Shown here: piece after piece, positions 26,971 through 35,239 of the stretch | How the letters are laid out: the number at the start of each line of letters is the position of its first letter | How positions within the stretch are numbered: the first letter of the stretch is position 1 | Source of the DNA: Symbiodinium natans | Taxonomy: Eukaryota > Sar > Dinophyceae > Suessiales > Symbiodiniaceae | Direction: 5' to 3' | DNA: 38,654 bases | NCBI GenBank assembly: GCA_905221605.1 | Contig: CAJNDS010002369.1 | Location: forward strand, 250,001 to 288,654 | Made by a program: the position numbers and the translations under genes | The notes under the pieces: model-generated | What the model saw: only the letters and a program-made list of their open reading frames with translations | What the model was told of the DNA's origin: nothing | Databases searched by the model: none

Positions 26971-27545
26971 TGGTCTCCACGTACAGCTTCGAGAGGTTCA
27001 TGTGTCCCTGCGTCCACCGGTGCCTCCAGAAGCAGTCGCCGCAGCTCGGTTTCATTCCACGCCGAGCTTCCCCACGGGTGCTCTATGAGGACCTGACGTC
27101 CTTTGGCCAAGCGCGCGCGGGTGACCTTTCCAATCCATTTGAATACTGGTTTCCACACATCGCAGGTGGCCTCCGAGTCGAAGTGCTTGTCCTCTGGCAG
27201 CATCCGCGTTCTAGAGGTACACTCCGGTGAGAATGTGATGGCGTAGGGGTCGTCCTTCTCGATGAGGTCCTCGACGTTCTTCCGCCCAGCCGCTGTCGTG
27301 AGGTCGTAGTCCGGGTTGTAGCGGATGTCGACGGGTGTGCTGACGGGATATCCATAGTGAGTGGCCGCCAAGGAGCTGAGCATGGCCACGCCGGCGAAGA
27401 CTTCCAGAAGAAAAGTTTTGCAGCCTTTTGGCAGAACAGAGTGGCGTTGGCGCTTGTCCTTGGAGGAGAGCTGGTTCCAAAGGTGGTGGTCCTTGGCCGT
27501 GAGGTCACGCACGTCGGAGTCATGGTCCTGGTGTAGCCGGGGTCG
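26895..27545 (-). CDS. methyltransferase-like domain of the element
   Basis: About 205 codons in a third frame, between protease and integrase. Visible motifs in order: LLEVFAGVAMLS (like SAM-binding motif I of C5-cytosine methyltransferases), PVDIRYNPDYDL, ITFSPEC (in the place of the catalytic PPC loop, Cys kept), LIEHPWGSSAW (Glu where ENV is expected). The C-terminal QFGLRDFQSGLPRLKPTGFV is typical of related dinoflagellate polyproteins. The reading frame has no ATG of its own and must be reached by frame change. Capture of cytosine methyltransferases by dinoflagellate retrotransposons is known to me from the literature; activity of this divergent copy is inference. Confidence 0.6.
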
Positions 27546-29263
27546 ATGGCGAGGTAGCTGCTTGCCAGTTCGGCGGCCGTCTCCGTTTCGGTTCCGCCCT
27601 CGTCGTTTTCCGCGCCGTCGTCCTGCTCGCCATCCGGGCCATCGGGACCGTCGTTGTAGAAGTCGTCGTCGTTGTTGTCCATGACCACGTCCGCTGGAAG
27701 CAGGCGCAGTCCAAGCAAGCCGTCCTTGATGACCAACTTCAAGTCCGCACCAAGTGTCTGGGAGTGCGCCACCTCTGCCGCGATGTCCAGAACCAAGCCA
27801 AGGGAGCGCTGAGCTTGAAGGGAAATAAGCAAAGGAGCGTCGGAGTCGGCGAGCTCGGTGCTTCTGAGGTCGCCTCTCGCCAGGCCGCCGTTGAGGAGCT
27901 CAAGGCAGAGGTCGATGTTCCGGGCGCCGGTCGTGCGCACCGTGCCGTTGATGCCGCGAAAGGTGGGGCACTCCTCGTCCACGAAAGCCGGTGTGGTGTT
28001 TGTTGCCGCCGCATAGCGCTGAAGCCATCGCTCTCCATGACACGACTGGTTGCAGCCGGTGTCGAGGATGGCGATGAGGTCGTTCTCTTGACTGACTCCA
28101 TCGGTGTCCAAGGTAGAGGCCATGAAGGCAGCCGGGTTGCCGTTGTCGAGGTAGTCCTTGTAGTCCAGGAAGAACTGGTTGAGCTGTTTGAGTCCACGGT
28201 GGCCAGTGTCCCTGGCCTCGCCCATGACCCAAGCGCGATAACCTGCATCATTCCAAGCGTCTCTGGCAGCCTTGCCCTTGAAGCGTCCAAAAGTGACCAT
28301 TTCTGACCCACGTCGAACCATGGAAGTCAAGGAGGGGCTCTGCGGTGTGGCCGGATGCCCATGTGGTGACTGAGATGCCGTTGCCTGTGTCGGGGTCTGC
28401 GTAGTGCTCGGAGATGGTGTGGCCTCCGAAGCCCAAAGCGCGGACTGCTCAATGGTCAGGCGGAGAGCTTCCTGAAGGCGGGCTGCCGGAACAGCCTGCT
28501 GGGATTCAACCTGCTGCAACTTGATGTTCATGGCGTGCGCAAAGGTTTCCACTACACGCCGTGCCTCCAAGGGCGTGAGGAGCTGCTCGGAGAGAGTCGT
28601 GGCCGCCGCCGGCGTCGAGGCCGTTGTCGTTGACGTGCTCGGGCCCGACGCCGCTGTGTCTTCTCGGAAGGTAGTGCGTAAACCACACTGCAGGCAGGTC
28701 CTCACTTTCTGAAAGGCATTGGATCCACGCCAAGTGACCTTGTAGTGCTGGCAGTTGTTGCGGTCGCTGGCTGGCGTGGTAGTCGTCGTCTCCCGGCGGG
28801 TCCGGGACACAACATGTCCACAGTCCTTGCACTTGACCACCCGGAAGTGTTGGTTGCTGCCTGCTCCTGTTGTTTGCAGATGCCGGCATCCTTCCGTCCG
28901 GCTCTGCGCCTGCTGCTCCGTCGTCGAGGTCGTCGGCGCCGCTGGTCGTGCTTCTGCTTGAGGTGCCGGTAGCGGTCGTTGTTCACCGTGTCCGCCAAGT
29001 TGCGGGAGAGCAGGTAGAGGTGGTGCAGGCAAAGCGGCCTGGTCCGCGAAGATGGGGTGCTCCGGCATGCCGTTGCCAAGCGAGTCGATCAGCATGGCCA
29101 TGTCGGAGTCGGATCCCAGGTCAGAGAGCCAAGCTGCTTCTTGACCAACAACAACACTCCAGTGTCCAGAGCTGTTGTCAGAGCCTGCCGGGCGGTCCTC
29201 GTGCAGGTAGAGGTGCGGGATCACGTAGACACTCTGGGGGCGGAGCCTGGTTGTAGTTGCCAT
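27520..29263 (-). CDS. zinc-ribbon and protease region of the element
   Basis: Frame open from 29,263 to 27,083, but only down to about 27,530 is the translation native; beyond that it is an Arg/Ser/Thr-rich misreading of the methyltransferase-like domain. Two similar zinc-binding modules occur at residues 126-149 and 171-194: C-H...C-K-D-C-G and C-Q-H...C-L-Q-C-G. FGRFKGKAARDAWNDAGYRA (about 325-344) resembles the small C-terminal domain of exonuclease X. Protease: DTG at 401-403 in AILDTGCNQSCHGERW. An acidic stretch follows at 529-560. Gag enters this frame by a change near a G-run (plus strand) at 29,236-29,240. Confidence 0.85.
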
Positions 29264-30644
29264 GGTTGTGGTAGGCGAGGTAGGCGGTGTCGTTCTCCTT
29301 GCCGTGCTCCTTTATGGAAAAGTAAACTGTCCGAGGCCTGCTCTTCCCAGTCTGCCGTCCCGGCTGTGAGGTTCCGCGGGGAGGTGCCTTGGAAGAGGTA
29401 CTCGAGGAAGTGCTGGGTGGAGCTCCGGCACGAGGTAGGTGAGCCTTCCCCTTGCCCTTTGCCAAGGGGCATTGGGCATCTCCGCTCCAGTGTCCGACGG
29501 CGCCGCATTTGCGGCAGGTAGTCTTTGCTTTCAGCTGTTGCAAGCGGGCACGTTTCTCGTCAAGGCTGAACGAACCACTGATTTCAAAGGGTGGAGCTTT
29601 GAAACCCTTGCGCCCCTTCTGCGAAGCGCCCTTCTTCGTCCAGTAGGCCTCTGCGTCCGCCTGCAAGACCTCAGCTGCAGTCTCACAGGCCTCGGGGTCG
29701 TCAAAGTCCAGGCCCTGCTCACACAGCATCGCGACGCCCTCTTCGGTGAAGTCGCCGGCCTCGATCCAGTCGCCGTCGTGCTCGTCGTCGTACTGGTACC
29801 CGAGGTAGGAATGCTGCTCCGCGAGGTCCTCGTCGTAGCCGCCGTCGTTGCCCTCGTGGTCGTGGTAGTCGTAGTCCTGGTAGAAGGCCATGCGGGGCCG
29901 GTCCTTGGAGTGGCCCTTTCCTTTTGACCAGTTCCACGAGGAGGAGCGGTGACCACGATCTGGAAGCTGCCTCGAGAAGTGCCGGTTCCTCTCGTGGATC
30001 CTCGGGTGCTGGTTCACAAGTTCCTGGGCGACGCCGTTGAAGGTCAGCTTGCCGGCCAGCGTCGTCCGTATCATCAGTTTCTGGTCCTCGGTCAAGCCGG
30101 CGTTGTTCAAGAGCTGCTCTGCCAGGATGAGGTCAGGAAGCTTCAACTCATCCGACATGTCGGTGAGAGCTCTGTACCAGGCTCGGCGTCGAAGAACGTA
30201 CTGTGCCATGGTCTCTGGTCCTTGTCTCGCAAGAAGGCCGCCCACCATAGCACCTGCTTCGTAGAGCTCACGGGCTTGTTGCTCACGTCGTGGGCGAAGC
30301 TGAGTTTGAAGGTGGTCCATCAGCTGCTGGGCACCGTCGTCCTCGGAGAGCTTCTCGATGTTGTCCATGAGCTGAGCAATCTGAAGGGCATGACCTGACA
30401 AGCCGTCCAACAGTCTGAGCCCCAATGGCCCCAACTCTTTCAGCTTGTCCTTTCCCAGGTTCTGCTCCTTCAGTTGGCGGGTGCGTACTCTGAACTGCCA
30501 TTCTGCAAAGCGTCCCGGGTCGCCGTCGTAGCGGGGAACTCCGGACTTGCCCTCTGTGCTGCCATAGCCGAGGGAGCTTGCTACATCGCCTTCTGCAGCG
30601 ATGAAGTTGGAGTAGCGGAGACTATCTAGGATCGAAGTTGCCAT
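29178..30644 (-). CDS. Gag-like protein with CX2CX4HX6C zinc knuckle
   Basis: 488 codons from the first ATG downstream of the 5' LTR (MATSILDSLRYSNFIAAEG); the frame is open further up into the LTR, but that part is not expected to be translated. An all-helical Gag region with YDGDPGRFAEWQFRV and a long helical stretch comes first. A His/Asp/Glu/Tyr-rich segment (DYDYHDHEG...) follows, then CRKCGAVGHWSGDAQC, a zinc knuckle with two extra residues relative to the retroviral CX2CX4HX4C. It should package element RNA. Its last ~20 codons are out of frame with the native continuation in the next reading frame. Confidence 0.85.
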   Translation of the reverse strand: MATSILDSLRYSNFIAAEGDVASSLGYGSTEGKSGVPRYDGDPGRFAEWQFRVRTRQLKEQNLGKDKLKELGPLGLRLLDGLSGHALQIAQLMDNIEKLSEDDGAQQLMDHLQTQLRPRREQQARELYEAGAMVGGLLARQGPETMAQYVLRRRAWYRALTDMSDELKLPDLILAEQLLNNAGLTEDQKLMIRTTLAGKLTFNGVAQELVNQHPRIHERNRHFSRQLPDRGHRSSSWNWSKGKGHSKDRPRMAFYQDYDYHDHEGNDGGYDEDLAEQHSYLGYQYDDEHDGDWIEAGDFTEEGVAMLCEQGLDFDDPEACETAAEVLQADAEAYWTKKGASQKGRKGFKAPPFEISGSFSLDEKRARLQQLKAKTTCRKCGAVGHWSGDAQCPLAKGKGKAHLPRAGAPPSTSSSTSSKAPPRGTSQPGRQTGKSRPRTVYFSIKEHGKENDTAYLAYHNHGNYNQAPPPECLRDPAPLPARGPPGRL

Positions 30645-30699
30645 GGCCAAAAGGGCGCAGGAAAGCTCTTTCCCAAAAGTCCCTGGAGCGAAGCTAGTA

Positions 30700-30711
30700 G
30701 CTCCGCTACCA
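30700..30711 (-). other. primer-binding site, initiator-Met-tRNA-like
   Basis: One base inside the 5' LTR the minus strand reads TGGTAGCGGAGC, which matches 10 of 12 positions of TGGTATCAGAGC, the site complementary to the 3' end of initiator tRNA-Met used by many copia elements. Confidence 0.7.
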
Positions 30712-30712
30712 G

Positions 30713-30883
30713 TGCGAGTACGCACTGGTAGCCAATCACTGAAAACCCACAGCAGCGGGCCTTCGCATATTTTGCTCTTGCTTGAGCCAAACCGAAAGGT
30801 CGGTAGGCGTCTTGCTCCAAGCAGCATGCCTATGCCCATATGTTCGAAGGGAACCTATACATGTACGAGCATCAGATTTCACA
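30713..30883 (-). repeat. 5' LTR (171 bp)
   Basis: Identical to 22,765-22,935. Followed on the plus strand by CTTG, the second copy of the target duplication. Confidence 0.95.
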
Positions 30884-31085
30884 CTTGCAAGGGTTGGGGC
30901 TGCAGATCAATGCAATTAGAATGGGTATTTCGGGTAACTGCTCGGTACATGCAGACCGCGTGATGAAAGCGTTACGAGAGGGATTTGCGCAATCACATGT
31001 GTCATACGACACTTTGGCATGTCACATGTTAGAATGGATATTTCGGGTTGCTTAAAGTAAGATGCAGCAAAGACAAAAGGGATAT
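30884..31085. other. right flank of the retrotransposon, no supported gene
   Basis: Contains a direct repeat TTAGAATGGRTATTTCGGGT at 30,916 and 31,029, about 113 bp apart. No coding evidence. Confidence 0.5.
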
Positions 31086-31197
31086 AGGGCCCCCTAGACC
31101 CAACCTGGGAATCAAAAGGGTGCACTTTTTGGTTTAGAGGGACTTATGACCCTAAACCCTAAAGACAGAAGGATTCAGGGCCTACTCTGGGTCCTAG
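31086..31197 (-). mobile_element. introner-like element, family VI
   Basis: Minus-strand start CTAGGACCCAGAGTAGGCCC and end ...GGTTGGGTCTAG are inverted termini; interior AAAAGTGCACCC / GGTTTAGAGGG matches the intron at 37,789-37,904. A CCCTAAA word lies inside. It begins exactly where the 54-codon exon at 31,198 ends. Confidence 0.65.
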
Positions 31198-31359
31198 CCC
31201 CTGTTGTGGTTGCAGTTCTTGCAGGCAGCGTGCTGTGTTTTTTTTCTTGGGCTCGTTCCATGTCAGGCCCAGCCGCTGCATGCACCGGAACTCAGGCGCG
31301 GCCGCACCCTGCAGAACGGCCTCCCAGAAGTCCACCTGGTAGAGGTTTACGATAGGAGC
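31198..31359 (-). CDS. 54-codon exon bounded by two introner-like elements
   Basis: Acceptor ATTTAG of a family III element, exactly 54 codons: APIVNLYQVDFWEAVLQGAA, APEFRCMQRLGLTWNEPKKK, NTARCLQELQPQQG; then the family VI element. Phase 0 at both ends, strong protein character. The AAAAAAAA within the KKKN codons is a possible error site but leaves the frame open. No family recognised. Its exact fit between two mobile-looking elements is the clearest example of the pattern outside the transporter gene. Confidence 0.65.
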
Positions 31360-31447
31360 CTAAATGATTAGAGTAGGGTTTCGGGGGTAATTGTGGTATA
31401 ATTACAAAGGGACCATAAGGGAATACCATTAGTAATTCTTCAGACCA
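31360..31447 (-). mobile_element. introner-like element, family III, acting as intron
   Basis: On the minus strand: GTCTGAAGAATTACTAATGG...TTCCCTTATGGTCCCTTTGTAATTATACC...ATCATTTAG. It starts GT, ends AG and matches the family III core. The upstream exon is not identified. Confidence 0.65.
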
Positions 31448-31895
31448 ATATATTATGGTTTTAGGGTGGGGGTCTGGGTTAGGGGTTAGGTGTAGCTTGA
31501 ATCGAAGGCGGTTTGTAAGGTTTTTTGGGTGCTGGGACAGCCGTGCTTCAGAAGTGGGCTTGAGGCCTCGTAGCTCTTGGGCTCTTCAGCTCTTTCTCGG
31601 GGCATGTCTCGAGCTTTCCAGGGTGGAAACTGGAAAGAAATGGAAGCACGTCGCGCGCCCTGAACAAGGCCCCCTCGAAGACGACAAGACTTTGAAAGCT
31701 CCAAAGCCCTTAAAACCCTAAACAAGTACCACCCTAAAACCCTATGTAAACCCTAAATTTATCCTAAACCCTAAAACCTAAACCCTAAACCCTAAACCCT
31801 GAAACCTAAACCCTAAACCCTAATCCCTTGAAACCCTAAGCCCTTAGGCCCTTAGGCCTTGAACATGGCACTGAACCCTTCCACTGTGCCCTTGC
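31448..31895. other. no firmly supported gene
   Basis: Overlapping frames of 79-88 codons on opposite strands at 31,455-31,725 cannot be decided. 31,720-31,850 is degenerate CCCTAAA repeat. Confidence 0.4.
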
Positions 31896-31940
31896 CTGAA
31901 AGTCCCATTCAGGATCCTCCTTGGCGGCTCTTGCAGCGCT
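31896..31940 (-). CDS. 45-nt micro-exon with GC donor
   Basis: GGGAAG acceptor, exactly 15 codons (SAARAAKEDPEWDFQ), then GCAAGG. GC-AG introns are frequent in dinoflagellates. Confidence 0.45.
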
Positions 31941-31981
31941 CTTCCCTCGACCCTGAACCCTAAACCCTAAGGTTTGGGTTC

Positions 31982-32110
31982 AGGGTCTCGGGTGTGGGGT
32001 CGAGGGAGGGGTTAGGGTTTAGGGTTTAGGGTTTGGGGTTTAGGCTTTAGGGTTTAGGGTTTAGGGTTTAGGGTTTAGGGGTTAGGGTTTAGAGTTTAGG
32101 GTTTAGGGCT
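31982..32110 (+). repeat. degenerate TTTAGGG array
   Basis: About 12 units with several substitutions and single-base changes. Confidence 0.85.
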
Positions 32111-32134
32111 TGGTTTAGAGGCTTCGGGCTTCGG

Positions 32135-32230
32135 GTCGCCTACTACGAGGCTGAGTTCCGGGGACAAGGTTCTCCTCCAGGTTTTTGGGGCGTCCGCTGA
32201 TGCGCGGCTCAATGTGACTCACTCACTCCC
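32135..32230 (-). CDS. possible exon, HIEPRISGRPKNLEENL
   Basis: Open frame HIEPRISGRPKNLEENLVPG, TQPRSRR after a GAGTGAG acceptor. Polar and basic. Another frame is also open; low-moderate support. An EKWARNHLLLL peptide near 32,270-32,310 on the same strand may be a further exon. Confidence 0.4.
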
Positions 32231-32551
32231 TCATGCCTACAGCTCGGGCTTCGGGGGGTGTAGGGTTTAGAAGCAACAGGTGGTTCCGGGCCCATTTCTC
32301 TACAGCAGCACGGGGTTCGGGATACGGTTGAGGTTCAGGGTGTCGCCACCCAGACTCTAAACCCCAACCCCCTGCCCCAACATGCGGAAACCCTTGATCA
32401 CGAACGCCCGTGTGCATCAAAACCCTCAAGCTCTGACCTCCCTAAGCCCCAAGCCTGTAAAACCCTTAAAACCCTTCAGACCCTAAACCCTAAAACCCTA
32501 AAGCCCTTCAAACCCTCCAAGGCCCAGAAGACCAAAATGCCGAAACCCCGA

Positions 32552-32600
32552 AGCCGGGGGGCCGTCAGAATCGCCTTCTCGATCTCCTTCCAAGAGCGGG
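32552..32600 (-). CDS. micro-exon, RSWKEIEKAILTAPRLRG
   Basis: Open helical peptide followed by GT (GGGGTTTCGG). The upstream boundary is in telomere-like repeat. Confidence 0.4.
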
Positions 32601-32659
32601 TTTAGGGTCTAGGGTTTAGGGTTTAGCGGTAACCTATTGAGTAGAGTCTGCATTTGGCA

Positions 32660-32785
32660 GGAGATTTTTAAAAAACAATCGGGGTTCGCGCCGCAATTCC
32701 CAATTTTGATACTACTGCTGTTGGCTGTGTTGGTTGGGGATCTGCGGGCTCGCGGACAGCTTGCTTTCTAGACAGGTGCAGGGGC
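32660..32785 (+). CDS. possible plus-strand exon
   Basis: Frame VRAAIPNFDTTAVGCVGWGS, AGSRTACFLD ends at GTGCAG. A second plus frame across it is also open and hydrophobic, so the reading is uncertain. Confidence 0.3.
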
Positions 32786-32976
32786 CATGGGGTTTAGGGT
32801 TTAGGGTTTCGGGTTTAGGGTTTAGGGTTCTACAACACCCTCAACCCAAAATGGGACAAAAACATGTCCAAACCCCCCCAAAGCCCTACCAGCTTGATCT
32901 TTACTCATCTGCAAGTCGGACTCAAGTACGGGTGATGGCAAAGACTTATAGACCCTGACCCTAACCCCTAAACCCT

Positions 32977-33026
32977 AAACCCTGAGCCCTAAACCCTAAA
33001 CCCTAAACCCTAAACCCTAAACCCTT
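32977..33026 (-). repeat. CCCTAAA array
   Basis: About six units; a similar array lies at 33,125-33,172 on the other side of one exon-like island. Confidence 0.9.
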
Positions 33027-33120
33027 TCACCGCGCCTGCAAGGTAAGGTCCACGAAGGAGAGCGTGCGGCGTATCTGATGGCCCTGGCAGTGACTAGCAG
33101 GGTCGTGAGTGGACTGCCCG
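33027..33120 (-). CDS. exon-like island with GTGAAA donor
   Basis: Open frame QSTHDPASHCQGHQIRRTLS, FVDLTLQAR, then GTGAAA. Sits between two CCCTAAA arrays. Confidence 0.45.
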
Positions 33121-33196
33121 TTCCCTAAACCCTAAACCCTAAACCCTAAACCCTGTAAACCCTAAACCCAAAAGCAGTCTTCAAAACCCTATGCAC

Positions 33197-33250
33197 CTTC
33201 CATCAATTTTGGTGCAACATATTCGCTGTTTGAGGCCAGCGGGGACGGCC
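33197..33250 (-). CDS. 54-nt exon with GTGCAT donor
   Basis: TTCAG acceptor, one base plus 17 codons plus two bases (AVPAGLKQRICCTKIDG), donor GTGCAT. Confidence 0.5.
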
Positions 33251-33279
33251 CTGAACGCTGGAGCCTTAAACCCCAGAAC

Positions 33280-33375
33280 CGAAATCCTGGTCAAGAGCTT
33301 GGCATTTTTTGTTGTCCTCAAAAGAGGGCACTGGGCCGCATAAGCCATACAAGTTCAGCTTCTGGAATACAAATC
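33280..33375 (-). CDS. exon of about 31 codons
   Basis: CTAG acceptor, two bases, then FVFQKLNLYGLCGPVPSFED, NKKCQALDQDF, donor GT. Strong protein character on the strand of its neighbours; no family recognised. Confidence 0.55.
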
Positions 33376-33985
33376 CTAGACCCTCAACCTTATAAACCCC
33401 ATGAAGCCCCTGAGACCCTTAAACTAACACAGCACAGGTCGTTTCGCATTCTTCTACTCATCCAAAGCGGGTCATGAAATGCGTCTTGGGGTCACCGCCT
33501 CAAGTCCAAAGCAAAAAAAAGCTTCCTATACACGAGATGCGCGTATAAAACCGCGTTTACCTGAATGGAAAAGCCAAGTTCGCGCACATTTTGGCGGTAG
33601 CCGCGCCGGCGCTTTGCTAACGAGGCAACCACTGCTTTCCAGCCAAAGACGTGCCCCAAAATTGTTCCGGAGTGGAGGGAGTGGGAGAGGTTGGGCCGGG
33701 GAAGGCGGGGAGTGCGGAGTCGTGGGATTGCGGAGCGGGGGAGTGTGGAGTGGTGGATATCTAGAAACTCAAACATCCCAGAGGCCAGCGGTCCAAGCCT
33801 AACCGGAGACAAGCCAGCCGTCGAATCCAGCAGTTCAAAAAATCCGGAGGCCACTGGTCCAACTCCGGTTATGCGAACTTGGGGCCAACTGGCTGAATGC
33901 TTGCTTCTCCTTAGACTCAGAGCATGAAGCTGGCCCCGTACCAAACGCCACACTATCGGGGGGCCGCCTGTCGTAAAGTTGGCAT
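33376..33985. other. no accepted gene; internally repeated open frame
   Basis: A 166-codon minus frame (33,492-33,992) contains a tandem-like unit, GPVASGFFELLD and GPLASGMFEFLD, about 25 residues apart. No splice or family support; a plus frame overlaps. It could be a decayed coding repeat. Confidence 0.35.
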
Positions 33986-34096
33986 AGATCATGGTTTGGG
34001 ATGTTCCCCCCCTATACTAACAGTCCTTAGTGGGACTATATTTGGGGGGTACACTAAGGACTGTTAGTATAAGGGGTAACATCCCAGATCATGGTT
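33986..34096. mobile_element. family II fold-back element with 10-11 bp target duplication
   Basis: Element 33,997-34,085 has about 34-bp arms: GGGATGTTCCCCCCCTATAC (then TAACAGTCCTTAG) and the complement in CTAAGGACTGTTAGTATAAG (then GGGTAACATCCC). It is flanked by AGATCATGGTT at 33,986-33,996 and again at 34,086-34,096. This is a complete 89-bp non-autonomous DNA transposon (MITE-like) with a clean target duplication, and it links the intron-forming family II to transposition. Confidence 0.9.
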
Positions 34097-34186
34097 CGTG
34101 CCCCCTCTAGGTAGCTAAAATGTATAGACAAGGCTTTCTGAGTATATAAGCCCGATGAGCCCCGAGCTCTTGGAATCCAGATTCAA

Positions 34187-34290
34187 GCCCTAAACCCCTA
34201 AACCCCTAAACCCCTAAACCCCTGAACCCCTAAACCCCTAAACCCCTAAACCCCTAAACCCCTAAACCCCCTACACCCCTAAACCCCTAA
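34187..34290 (-). repeat. 8-bp variant telomere-like array (CCCCTAAA)n
   Basis: About 12 units of CCCCTAAA with few substitutions, the same octamer as at 20,184-20,400. Confidence 0.9.
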
Positions 34291-34368
34291 TCCCAGCCTC
34301 TGACTTTGGCGAGTCGTGGTCGGATTCGTGCCGCTTGGCGGCTGCCTCCTGTCGCCAAGCCCCCCAAG
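34290..34368 (-). CDS. exon-like segment, acidic/basic
   Basis: CATAG acceptor, then WGAWRQEAAAKRHESDHDSP, KSEAG. Charged, probably disordered. Downstream boundary unclear. A further island, EVLGRKTWHESVSGQ, lies near 34,450-34,495 on the same strand. Confidence 0.45.
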
Positions 34369-34608
34369 CTATGGCGTTCAGGTTTCATGGTTGAAGGTTT
34401 AGGGTTTAGGGTTTCGGACAGAGCTAGGGTTTAGATGCCCGCCCCCACCCTGGCCAGACACACTTTCATGCCAGGTCTTTCGTCCAAGGACCTCAAGACC
34501 TCAAGATCATGTCCTCAAGGGTTCGTAACCCTAAACAGCCTAAACCCTAAACCGCCTAAGTCCTAAACCCTATATCCTAAACGCCAAACCCTAAACCCTA
34601 AACTCCAC

Positions 34609-34760
34609 AGTTCACAGGTCTGGTTCCTTTGCTGCCGAGTTGCCGGAATCTCTGGGATTGAAGACCGGGCCCCCAAGCGGGAGCCCGGACGTGCTGCCTG
34701 GCTGGTGGAGGGTCGCCGGAGGCTACCCGCACGAGAGCCAGGGCGGCTGCCGGAAAGGTC
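34609..34760 (-). CDS. 152-nt exon, Ser/Arg-rich
   Basis: TTTTGCAG acceptor, 50 codons plus two bases beginning DLSGSRPGSRAGSLRRPSTS and containing SSIPEIPATRQQRNQTCE, donor GTGGAG. Looks like a disordered, possibly phosphorylated linker. The two clean splice signals make it one of the better islands. Confidence 0.55.
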
Positions 34761-35239
34761 CTGCAAAAAAAACCCCTCAACCCTCAACCCTAAACCCTCA
34801 ACCCTAAACCCTAAACCCGAAAACTCAACAAAGGGCTTTTAGGGGTGACTGGGCGGGGGGGGCTTCGGGAAAGTTCACGGCCAGAAGGAGTTTCGGTACT
34901 TTCCAGTTCTCACCAGGGATTTCAGGAGTTTTAGTAATTGCCCCTGTTTTACCCCAACGTCTAACCCTTTGAAAGGGCTTCTGTCGCGTGCCTCGAATTC
35001 CCTCATGCCCGATCAAGAGTCAGTATGGTTAGGATTCTTATTCGCACATACGCAGATGGGCCGGGTGACGGAAGGGTACCATCGATCGTGCGACAACAGA
35101 AGCCGAAGAACAAACAAAACAAATGTGGCTGAGGAGTTTCCCGCACATGTGCCCCTGCACTAACCCTGTACGCCCTACAGGCCCATACTTTATAACTGAA
35201 CCCTAGACCCTAAACCCTAAATCCTAAACCCTAAACCCA
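34761..35239. other. no supported gene
   Basis: CCCTAAA words at 34,780-34,820 and 35,200-35,250; minor frames of 63-64 codons on both strands without support. Confidence 0.5.

Larger units (their letters stand above)
22765..30883 (-). mobile_element. LTR retrotransposon, Ty1/copia superfamily, with methyltransferase-like domain
   Basis: An 8,119-bp element on the minus strand. Two 171-bp LTRs are identical and have TG...CA ends (minus strand). CTTG flanks both ends as a 4-bp target duplication. Order of domains: Gag with zinc knuckle, tandem zinc ribbons, small ExoX-C-like domain, aspartic protease, methyltransferase-like domain, integrase, reverse transcriptase, RNase H. Integrase before RT places it in the copia superfamily. 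Identical LTRs mean recent insertion. The coding frame changes three times (about 29,240, 27,530 and 26,900), so this copy may be disabled, may carry sequence errors, or may use frameshifting. Base composition is more even and GC-richer than the flanking repeat DNA. Confidence 0.95.

Noticed and set aside
23112-30398. Many 60-190 codon frames opposite or out of frame with the retrotransposon genes
   Set aside because: Shadows of the GC-rich element coding sequence; the element frames carry all the motifs.
33492-33992. 166-codon minus frame
   Set aside because: Overlapped by an equally open plus frame; kept only as a note because of its internal repeat.
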